From Myxococcales bacterium (lineage in GTDB: Bacteria; Myxococcota_A; Bradymonadia; Bradymonadales; Bradymonadaceae), in the NCBI GenBank assembly GCA_007120915.1, contig SKMT01000221.1, positions 1 through 5,633 on the forward strand: a DNA stretch of 5,633 nucleotides, in the 5' to 3' direction. Of the stretch, positions 1 through 5,540 are shown piece by piece. The notes beneath the pieces are model-generated. The model had not been told where the DNA came from, searched no databases, and saw only the letters and a list, made by a program, of their open reading frames with translations. Within the stretch, counting starts at the first letter, position 1. The number at the start of each line of letters is the position of its first letter. The translations under genes and the position numbers were made by a program.

Positions 1-1512
1 GAGCATCACCCGCTTGAACATCCACAACAGATAGGCTGCTCCCAGAATCACACCCAGCGTCGCCAAGATGGCGAACACCAGCGCCGTAATCTCCGGGCTG
101 AGCCGATCGGGCTGAATTTGATCGACACCGCTTAGCGCCGACTCGTACACACCGGGCTCCACCTCGGTGGGCCCGAAGAACAAGTAGTCGCCAAACGACA
201 GGAAGTGGCTCTTCGCCGTTCCCAGCAGGCTCAAGAACTCACCGACAAACCCGGCGAGCCCCGGCAGCGCCGCCGACCCGAACATGATGATCCCGAAGAA
301 CGCTGCGAAGGTAGGCATCACCTTTGCCACGCCCCCGAAATCCTTGATCATCTTCGAATGGCGTCGCTCATACAGCACGCCTACACACAGGAAGAGCCCG
401 CCCGTGGCGATACCGTGGGCCAGCATCACGTACATTCCACCGGCCAGCCCCTGTGGGGTCATCGCTACCAACCCGAGTACACAGAAACCCAGGTGACTGA
501 CCGAACTGTAGGCCACCAGTGATTTGACGTTGTCCTGTGCCAGCGCCAACAACGCCCCGTAGATAATGCCGATCACCGCCAACACGGCGATAAACGGCGC
601 ATAGACCACCAGGGCATCGGGAAACAGCGGGAAGGCGTAGCGGACCAGCCCGTAGGTGCCCAGCTTCAGCATCACCGCCGCCAGGATCACCGACCCCGCC
701 GTCGGCGCCTGTACGTGCGCCAGGGGCAACCAGGTGTGGAACGGGAACAGCGGCACCTTGATGGCGAAGGCCAGCAAGAAGGCGCCGAACAACCACATCT
801 GCTCGGTGTAACTCAGCTCCACTTCCGCCAGCAGATGGGCGTAGCTAAACGACTCCGCCCCGCCCTGCAGGTAGACGTACAGAATGGCCACCAGCATCAG
901 CACCGAGCCGAACATGGTGTACAAGAAGAACTTGATCGCCGCCTTGATGCGCTCCTCAGCACCCCAGACTCCGATGATCAGATACATCGGAATCAGCATC
1001 ACTTCCCAGAAGATGTAGAACAGGAACACGTCCAGCGCCACCAGTGCGCCCACCATGCCCACCTGCAGAAAAAGCAGGCAGATCATGTATTCTTTGACGT
1101 ACTTTGATACCGCCGAATAGGTCGACCACACCGCAATGGGCATCAGGAAGGTCGTCAACAGCACCAGCCACAAACTGAAGCCGTCCACACCCACCAGATA
1201 TTCGATGCCCAGCGAGGGAATCCACTCTGCCTGCTCGGTCATCTGAAACGAGAACGCCCCCTCGCCGGTCATATAAGAGGGGTCGAAGTTAAGCAGGATG
1301 CCCAGACTGATGCAAAACACCCCCAGCGTGGTCAGAAGCGCCACGTTTCGAAGCGCCTCGGTCTGCTCGCGGGGGATCAACATCAGCGCCAGGATTCCCA
1401 GAAGCGGACCGAAGGTGGTCAGCGTCAGCCAGGGGAATCCTCCGTCGGCGCCGGCCTCCGCAATCATCGGAGCGAATGCCAGGAGGCTGAATATGCCTGT
1501 GAACTCTACCAT
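1..1512 (-). CDS. nuoM: NADH-quinone oxidoreductase subunit M (NuoM), C-terminus cut off by the window edge
   Basis: Antiporter-like proton-pumping subunit of the complex I membrane arm, located between NuoL and NuoN in the inner membrane. The frame is open from ATG at 1512 to base 1, giving 504 residues. An in-frame TGA at 1537-1539 means this is the first ATG available, and a weak GGGAAAG precedes it. Family motifs include FYIFWEVMLIPMY (residues 165-177) with the TM5 glutamate Glu170. AFAIKVPLFPFHTWLP (248-263) carries the TM7 lysine Lys252, followed by AHVQAPTAGSV. DNVKSLVAYSSVSHLG spans 327-342, and GLAGFVGEF (418-426) has the TM12 glutamate Glu425. The protein stops in the window just after TM13 (about 475-500, ending in LLWMFKRVML), so TM14 and perhaps 50 residues are missing. 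Between TM12 and TM13, about residues 432-472 form a longer loop than the family norm, rich in Glu, Asp and Pro. nuoN is expected next. Identification is certain; the exact C-terminus is unseen. Confidence 0.97.
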   Translation of the reverse strand, partial: MVEFTGIFSLLAFAPMIAEAGADGGFPWLTLTTFGPLLGILALMLIPREQTEALRNVALLTTLGVFCISLGILLNFDPSYMTGEGAFSFQMTEQAEWIPSLGIEYLVGVDGFSLWLVLLTTFLMPIAVWSTYSAVSKYVKEYMICLLFLQVGMVGALVALDVFLFYIFWEVMLIPMYLIIGVWGAEERIKAAIKFFLYTMFGSVLMLVAILYVYLQGGAESFSYAHLLAEVELSYTEQMWLFGAFLLAFAIKVPLFPFHTWLPLAHVQAPTAGSVILAAVMLKLGTYGLVRYAFPLFPDALVVYAPFIAVLAVIGIIYGALLALAQDNVKSLVAYSSVSHLGFCVLGLVAMTPQGLAGGMYVMLAHGIATGGLFLCVGVLYERRHSKMIKDFGGVAKVMPTFAAFFGIIMFGSAALPGLAGFVGEFLSLLGTAKSHFLSFGDYLFFGPTEVEPGVYESALSGVDQIQPDRLSPEITALVFAILATLGVILGAAYLLWMFKRVML

Positions 1513-1593
1513 CGTCGTCTTTCCCAGTTGTCGACTTCACCGGTTTGGCCAACAGGGCACCGGCATCAGTTACGCGGGGGTTGATTCACCGTT

Positions 1594-3786
1594 TCAAAAC
1601 CAGGGGAACGGACCCCATTCGATACTCCACAACAGCGCCAGCACAATCAGTGCAATCGCCAGGGCCACGTAGGTGGCGTAGTTCTGGACGTTTCCGCTCT
1701 GAAGGTTGCTCAGCGCTTTGCCCAGGCTCCTGGTGATGAAGGCCGTACCTCCCACCAAAAACCCGGCGATGATGTTGGTGTCGAACCAGTACATCGCCCG
1801 GCCCAGCCACAGCGTGGGCCGCACGAACAAGAAGTCGTACGCTTCGTCGACCCAGTACTTGTTGTCCAGCACGTTGTGGACCACGGCCAGCCGTTCCTTG
1901 ACCACACCGGGTAGATCGGGGCGCTTGATGTACATGAAGTACGCCAGCGCGATCCCGCTGAAGGCCACCGCCACAGCAAGTGCGGCAAGCCCCAGCTCCA
2001 TCCAGTACGGCTCGTCGCCGAATCTTCCGACCAGCCGATACTCGTTGGCCACCAGGAAGACGTCGGCAAGCCAGTTCTCAAAGGCAAATGCGTAGCGGTT
2101 GACCGCCTCATACATCCCATCGGGCAGAAGCGCGATGAAGTGCGGCCAGCCGATGTATCCGCCGATCACCGACAGCACACCCAGAATCGCCAGCGGAATC
2201 CGCATCGGCATCCCGACTTCGTGGATGTGGTCTTTGGTCTCCTCGTCGGCCCGGCAGTCGCCCCAGAACGTCAGGAAGTACAGCCGGAACATGTAAAACG
2301 CCGTCAGACCCGCCGTGGTCAACGCCATCAGCCAGACCACCCAGTTGACGGTGACCGCCCAGCCGGCCAACTCCACGGCCTCACCGGTGATCTCCGGCAA
2401 CGCCCCCACTCCACCGTGGGTGATGTGCTGGATGACCTCCGTGAACACCACCGCCTGGTCCTGCAACGCTTCCTGAGCTTCCGCCAGGTTGAGCACATGG
2501 GTATTGGCGAAGGTGTTCCACAGAATCAGGTCCTTCGAATAGAACCCGGAGAACAGCGGCACACCGGCAATCGCCAGCGTCGCCGCCGCAAACGTAGCGT
2601 GGGTCCAGGGCATCAGCTTGCGCAGCCCACCCATGTTGCGGATGTCCTGTTCATGATGCATCGCGTGGATGATCGCCCCGGCGCCCAGAAACAGCAGCGC
2701 CTTAAAGAAGGCGTGGGTCATCAAATGGAAGATCGCCGCGGCAAACGCCCCCACTCCGATGGCCATGAACATAAAGCCCAGTTGGCTGACCGTAGAGTAG
2801 GCAAGCACCCTCTTGATGTCGTTTTGCACCACCGCAATCGATGCGGCCACCAGTGCTGTCAGCGCACCGGTCACCGCGATAATCGCCATCAACGTCGGGC
2901 TCAGTGTGACAAGCCAGTTCAGCCGCGCCAGCAAGAAGACACCGGCGGTGACCATGGTGGCGGCGTGAATCAGGGCGCTGACCGGCGTGGGACCGGCCAT
3001 CGCATCGGGCAGCCAGATATACAGCGGAATCTGCGCTGATTTGCCGGTGCAACCGAGGAAGATCAGCAGACCTGCCGGCAGCGCAATCGGAGCAAGCTGG
3101 GTGGCCGCAACCTCTGCATTCGTCGCAATCTGGGCCAGCTCCACGTAGTCCCAGGTCCCGGTCATGTAGAAGATCAGGAACATGCCGATCAGGAAGAAGA
3201 AATCACCCACCCGGTTGACGATAAACGCCTTCTGGCCGGCCTGAGCCTTCTTCTCGTCGCTAAACCAGAACCCGATCAGCAGGTAACTGCAAAGTCCCAC
3301 TCCCTCCCAGCCGATAAAGGTGACCAGCAGGTTGTTGCCCAGCACCAGGATCAACATCGCGAAGACGAACAGATTCAGGTAGCAGAAGTACCGCCACAGA
3401 TCGGGGTCATCGGACATGTAGCCGATCGAATAGATGTGGATCAGAAGACCCACACCGGTGACCACCAGCACCAACACGGCGGTCAACGGGTCGAACAAGA
3501 ACCCGATATCGACGGTCAACGCCCCGCTGTAGATCCACTCGTAGACCGTAAAGGTCAGATGCGGAGCCATCCCCCCCGATTCTTCGGTCACCTCCATGTG
3601 CTGGATCAGCCCCTGGAGGCTGATCAGCCCAAACAGAAATGACAGTGCCATCGCACCACAGGCGATCCAGCCCACCAGCTTTCGGGGCAACTTCGATCCA
3701 AACACCCCGTTGATGATCGCACCGATCAGCGGCGCCAGTACGATCAGGCCTAGAAAGTAAAAGTCATCGGCGTAAAGCGTTTCCAT
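1594..3786 (-). CDS. nuoL: NADH-quinone oxidoreductase subunit L (NuoL)
   Basis: The most distal proton-pumping subunit of complex I, homologous to Mrp antiporter subunits, with a lateral helix that lies along the membrane arm. At 730 residues it is longer than E. coli NuoL (613). Motifs include FIGWEGVGLCSYLLIGFW (157-174) with the TM5 glutamate Glu161, and NRVGDFFFLIG (191-201) with Asp195. CTGKSAQIPLYIWLPDAMAG (246-265) has the TM7 lysine Lys249, followed by PTPVSALIHAATMVTAG. NDIKRVLAYSTVSQLGFM spans 322-339, and GFYSKDLIL (414-422) has the TM12 lysine Lys418. Residues about 625-700, between TM15 (about 596-619) and TM16 (about 705-723), fit the amphipathic lateral helix. A stretch of about 48 residues (428-475) between TM12 and TM13 is longer than in most homologues. 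The ATG at 3786 has a weak Shine-Dalgarno (AGG at 3792-3794, 5-nt gap) and the N-terminus aligns with the family. The gap from nuoK is 71 nt and contains a hairpin. Confidence 0.98.
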   Translation of the reverse strand: METLYADDFYFLGLIVLAPLIGAIINGVFGSKLPRKLVGWIACGAMALSFLFGLISLQGLIQHMEVTEESGGMAPHLTFTVYEWIYSGALTVDIGFLFDPLTAVLVLVVTGVGLLIHIYSIGYMSDDPDLWRYFCYLNLFVFAMLILVLGNNLLVTFIGWEGVGLCSYLLIGFWFSDEKKAQAGQKAFIVNRVGDFFFLIGMFLIFYMTGTWDYVELAQIATNAEVAATQLAPIALPAGLLIFLGCTGKSAQIPLYIWLPDAMAGPTPVSALIHAATMVTAGVFLLARLNWLVTLSPTLMAIIAVTGALTALVAASIAVVQNDIKRVLAYSTVSQLGFMFMAIGVGAFAAAIFHLMTHAFFKALLFLGAGAIIHAMHHEQDIRNMGGLRKLMPWTHATFAAATLAIAGVPLFSGFYSKDLILWNTFANTHVLNLAEAQEALQDQAVVFTEVIQHITHGGVGALPEITGEAVELAGWAVTVNWVVWLMALTTAGLTAFYMFRLYFLTFWGDCRADEETKDHIHEVGMPMRIPLAILGVLSVIGGYIGWPHFIALLPDGMYEAVNRYAFAFENWLADVFLVANEYRLVGRFGDEPYWMELGLAALAVAVAFSGIALAYFMYIKRPDLPGVVKERLAVVHNVLDNKYWVDEAYDFLFVRPTLWLGRAMYWFDTNIIAGFLVGGTAFITRSLGKALSNLQSGNVQNYATYVALAIALIVLALLWSIEWGPFPWF

Positions 3787-3820
3787 CGTCGCCTATCCAA
3801 TCTGACGGGTGGTCACGGGG

Positions 3821-3847
3821 CCGGCGGTGCCACTGGGACACCGCCGG
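3821..3847 (-). other. Perfect 9-bp hairpin between nuoK and nuoL
   Basis: CCGGCGGTG at 3821-3829 and its exact reverse complement CACCGCCGG at 3839-3847 flank a 9-nt loop. It lies in the 71-nt gap, about 10 nt after the nuoK stop and 34 nt before the nuoL start. The stem is almost all G-C. No U-tract follows on the transcribed side, so an intrinsic terminator is unlikely. Likely roles are a block to 3' exonucleases or a processing site that sets different mRNA levels for nuoJK and nuoLM, but this is inference. Confidence 0.6.
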
Positions 3848-3857
3848 GCTCCGGGCT

Positions 3858-4169
3858 TCAGTACTTCAATTGCTGCATCTCGTCGACGCTGACGCCGCGT
3901 TTGTGCCGGAACACATGCAACACGATCGCCAGTGCCACCGCCGCCTCCGCGGCAGCGACGGCCATGATGAAGAAGGCAAAAATCTGTCCGTCCGTCTCAA
4001 AGCGGTAGCGCGCAAAGGCGATGAACGTCAGGTTCACCGAGTTCAGCATCAGCTCGATGCTCATGAACACGATGATGGCGTTGCGCCGGATCATCACTCC
4101 GACCAGCCCGATCGTGAACACCGCGGCGGACAGAATCAGAAAATGTGCGAGAGTCGGTTCAAAGGGCAT
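3858..4169 (-). CDS. nuoK: NADH-quinone oxidoreductase subunit K (NuoK)
   Basis: Small three-helix membrane subunit, homologous to MrpC, that forms part of the proton path between the quinone site and the antiporter-like subunits. The protein has 103 residues from ATG 4169, normal for the family. I chose this start because GGAG at 4178-4181 sits 8 nt upstream and the product MPFEPTLAHFLIL matches the usual NuoK N-terminus. A TTG at 4193 would add eight residues but has no ribosome binding site. TM1 is about 6-26, TM2 about 30-52 and TM3 about 63-87. The signature RRNAIIVFMSIELMLNSVNL (28-47) contains the TM2 glutamate Glu39. AVAAAEAAVALAI (70-82) contains the TM3 glutamate Glu75. Their 36-residue spacing equals that of E. 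coli Glu36/Glu72. The C-terminal tail FRHKRGVSVDEMQQLKY is basic at first and should be cytoplasmic. Nothing unusual was seen in the protein. Confidence 0.97.
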   Translation of the reverse strand: MPFEPTLAHFLILSAAVFTIGLVGVMIRRNAIIVFMSIELMLNSVNLTFIAFARYRFETDGQIFAFFIMAVAAAEAAVALAIVLHVFRHKRGVSVDEMQQLKY

Positions 4170-4177
4170 TCCCGGTA

Positions 4178-4181
4178 CTCC
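4178..4181 (-). promoter_or_regulatory. Ribosome binding site deciding the nuoK start
   Basis: GGAG on the minus strand lies 8 nt upstream of the ATG at 4169. No comparable purine-rich site precedes the alternative TTG at 4193. It therefore favours the shorter 103-residue NuoK, which is also the family-typical length. Confidence 0.8.
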
Positions 4182-4227
4182 ATCCAGGGACAAAGGCCAT
4201 CGTCAGCCGTCAGTACACCACATTGAT

Positions 4228-5043
4228 TCAGGTTACACGGCGTTTCGCGAGGATGACCGCTCCCACGATCGACGCCAGCAGCAACACTGCCGTCAGCTCG
4301 AAGGGAATGACGAATCGATTGACCAGTTTGATGCTCACCGGCTTGAACGTGCCGTACAGTCCCTTGCGCCCGGGGACAATCGCCGGGCCGACATCCTCGT
4401 CGGCATCTTCACCCAGCTCCGCTTCCATAAACGGCTCCGGGTCCAGCGAAGGTGGCAGTTCGTATTCGCGTTCCGGGTTGAATCGGGAATACTTCCCGTC
4501 GCTGGGCGCGGCAGTACCGTCACGCCAGGCCAACATCTTGGCGCGATAGGCCTCTTCGACGGCCCGCTCCTCGGCGTCGACCCACAGGTTGGGAATCGCC
4601 GAGTCTGTCGCCAGCGGTTCCACCTCATCGGGGTCGTCCGCCTCCTCGAGCTGCGCGGCATGGGCCTCGCGCTCGTCGGCGACTTCATCCATGTCCACCG
4701 CCGCCAGAATCACCCCGGCAGAGAACAGAAAGATCACCACTCCCGACGCAATCGCGATCAGGTAATGGACCTGAAAGCGGTTCGCCACCAGGTTCTTCCC
4801 GCGCAAATTCAGCAACATGATGATGAACAAGAACAGCACCATGATCGCTCCGCCGTACACCAGCACCTGCACCACGGCCAAAAAGTGTGCCGACAGCAAC
4901 ACGTACAGTCCGGCGAAACAAAAGAAGTCCGCAATCAGCAACAACGCGCAATACAGCGGGTTGCGGCTTACGATCACGGCACAACTCGTGATAATCGCGC
5001 CGAAAGCAAAAATCCAAAAGAAAAGGGGTTCCCAAAAACCCAT
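4228..5043 (-). CDS. nuoJ: NADH-quinone oxidoreductase subunit J (NuoJ) with a long acidic loop
   Basis: Five-helix membrane subunit (ND6 homologue) next to NuoK and NuoH, whose TM3 helps couple quinone reduction to proton transfer. Start ATG 5043 is supported by GGAGA at 5049-5053, five nt upstream. The open frame extends to a TTG at 5121, but those 26 extra residues look non-coding. Length is 271 residues against about 165-185 for the family. TM1 is about 6-25, TM2 about 30-50 and TM3 about 55-78. TM3 contains VQVLVYGGAIMVLFLFIIMLLN (58-79), the hallmark with the Tyr-Gly pair of the TM3 bulge region. TM4 is about 93-115. TM5 is about 243-265, with NRFVIPFELTAVLLLASIVG followed by a basic AKRRVT tail. 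Residues 117-225 between TM4 and TM5 are an extra hydrophilic segment; within 117-217 I count 33 Asp/Glu against 8 Lys/Arg. It is the first gene of this unit, after a predicted promoter. The function is sure; the role of the insert is unknown. Confidence 0.96.
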   Translation of the reverse strand: MGFWEPLFFWIFAFGAIITSCAVIVSRNPLYCALLLIADFFCFAGLYVLLSAHFLAVVQVLVYGGAIMVLFLFIIMLLNLRGKNLVANRFQVHYLIAIASGVVIFLFSAGVILAAVDMDEVADEREAHAAQLEEADDPDEVEPLATDSAIPNLWVDAEERAVEEAYRAKMLAWRDGTAAPSDGKYSRFNPEREYELPPSLDPEPFMEAELGEDADEDVGPAIVPGRKGLYGTFKPVSIKLVNRFVIPFELTAVLLLASIVGAVILAKRRVT

Positions 5044-5048
5044 GAAAA

Positions 5049-5053
5049 TCTCC
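5049..5053 (-). promoter_or_regulatory. Ribosome binding site of nuoJ
   Basis: GGAGA on the minus strand is followed by a 5-nt T-rich spacer (TTTTC) and then the ATG at 5043. This fixes the nuoJ start at MGFWEPLFFW rather than at the TTG at 5121. The site is the strongest Shine-Dalgarno of the four genes, as expected for the first gene of a transcription unit. Confidence 0.8.
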
Positions 5054-5067
5054 GCTCGACAGGCTTG

Positions 5068-5095
5068 TTCAGACTCCCCTGGGAGGGGGCCTGAG
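5068..5095 (-). promoter_or_regulatory. GC-rich hairpin in the nuoJ leader
   Basis: The plus strand reads CCCCT (5076-5080), GGG loop, AGGGG (5084-5088). An outer arm pair TCAG (5069-5072) and CTGA (5091-5094) is separated from the core by a small internal loop. In the transcript this would fold about 15 nt upstream of the ribosome binding site. No run of U follows, so it is not an intrinsic terminator. It may protect the 5' end or affect translation; the role is inferred only. Confidence 0.45.
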
Positions 5096-5156
5096 ACGTT
5101 GGTCGTTGCGGCGAGGTCCAACCATCATACGGTTTTACCCCGCGGCGAGCGCTTGT

Positions 5157-5185
5157 CTGATAGCGCACTTTCGCAAGGAGGTCAA
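5157..5185 (-). promoter_or_regulatory. Predicted sigma70-type promoter of nuoJKLM
   Basis: On the minus strand TTGACC (5180-5185, five of six matches to TTGACA) is followed after exactly 17 nt by TATCAG (5157-5162, four of six matches to TATAAT). A start near 5150 would give a leader of about 107 nt to the nuoJ ATG. A second -10-like TATGAT lies at 5124-5129 but has no reasonable -35 at the right distance. The prediction rests on sequence alone, though its position directly upstream of the first gene supports it. Confidence 0.6.
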
Positions 5186-5248
5186 AGGGCGAAAGCGGTG
5201 TAAAAGCGACCGCGAAAACCGCCGATCCACACAGGCGGCGACCAAGCC

Positions 5249-5282
5249 CCCCAAACCACCCCCACAGGTGTCAGTTTTGGGG
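5249..5282. repeat. Imperfect two-part inverted repeat beside the left hexamer array
   Basis: The outer arms CCCCAAA (5249-5255) and TTTGGGG (5276-5282) are perfectly complementary. Inside them CACC (5257-5260) pairs with GGTG (5267-5270) around a 6-nt loop. The structure ends just before the hexamer array begins. Neither strand shows a U-tract typical of a terminator. It could be a boundary element or a protein binding site; no family is recognised. Confidence 0.4.
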
Positions 5283-5294
5283 TCGATCGTGGGC

Positions 5295-5444
5295 TCGGGC
5301 TCGGGCTCGGGCTCGATGTCGAGGTCGATGTCGAACTCGATGTCGATGTCGAACTCGATGTCGAACTCGATGTCGATGTCGAACTCGATGTCGATGTCGA
5401 TGTCGGAATCGGTCTCGATGTCGGAATCGGTCTCGATGTCGATG
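5295..5444. repeat. Left hexanucleotide array, 25 units of TCGNNN
   Basis: Twenty-five consecutive hexamers all begin with TCG on the plus strand, without one register slip. I count TCGATG 13 times, TCGAAC 4, TCGGGC 3, TCGGAA 2, TCGGTC 2 and TCGAGG once. There is higher order: a five-hexamer block is repeated exactly (5325-5354 and 5355-5384), and an 18-base block TCGATG-TCGGAA-TCGGTC occurs twice (5397-5414 and 5415-5432). Such nesting points to growth by slippage or unequal exchange. Read on the minus strand the units take the form NNCGAN. The array is upstream of the nuoJ promoter and is probably non-coding. Confidence 0.92.
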
Positions 5445-5501
5445 CTTGGAGGCAGTCTGGAGCTTGGTGAATCCCCCCAACGACCTCACTGCGTTCGGCC
5501 A

Positions 5502-5519
5502 CTTCCCCCCAGGGGGAAG
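5502..5519. repeat. Strong hairpin in the spacer between the two arrays
   Basis: CTTCCCCC (5502-5509) and GGGGGAAG (5512-5519) are exactly complementary with only CA between them, so the folded form would open one or two pairs to make a loop. Weaker flanking dyads extend it. CTCACTGCG at about 5485-5493 resembles the complement of the CGCGAGTGCGG at about 5525-5535, and TGCCCGC/GCGGACA at 5521-5538 forms a further stem with one mismatch. The arrangement resembles a REP-like extragenic palindrome, but I cannot assign it to a known family. Confidence 0.55.
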
Positions 5520-5540
5520 ATGCCCGCGAGTGCGGACATA

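Noticed and set aside
1513..1593. Small dyad CCGGT/ACCGG in the nuoL-nuoM gap
   Set aside because: It has only five pairs with a 14-nt loop, too weak to separate from chance in GC-rich DNA.
2140..3039. 299-residue plus-strand open frame
   Set aside because: It is antisense to the well-conserved core of nuoL, and its Arg/His/Gln-rich composition is that of a shadow frame.
3821..3847. Intrinsic terminator between nuoK and nuoL
   Set aside because: The stem is strong, but the bases after it on the transcribed strand (CCCCGTGACC) contain no U-run, and complex I needs nuoL and nuoM expressed with nuoJ and nuoK.
4170..4193. Eight-residue extension of NuoK from a TTG at 4193
   Set aside because: No ribosome binding site precedes it, while ATG 4169 has GGAG at an 8-nt distance and gives the family-typical length.
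4021..5094. 357-residue plus-strand open frame
   Set aside because: It lies antisense to nuoJ and part of nuoK, its product is rich in His, Arg and Gln with no recognisable domain, and such long shadow frames are common opposite GC-rich genes.
5044..5121. N-terminal extension of NuoJ from a TTG at 5121
   Set aside because: The 26 extra residues do not resemble any NuoJ N-terminus, TTG is a weak start, and ATG 5043 has a good ribosome binding site at 5049-5053.
5124..5129. TATGAT as the main -10 of the nuoJ promoter
   Set aside because: It matches five of six consensus bases, but no acceptable -35 lies 16-19 nt upstream, whereas the pair at 5157-5185 has both boxes at ideal spacing.
5182..5502. 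106-residue minus-strand open frame made mostly of Ser/Thr/Pro repeats
   Set aside because: It is the hexamer array read in one frame. It ends inside the predicted promoter, has no family resemblance outside the repeat, and another frame through the same DNA is equally open with His/Arg repeats.
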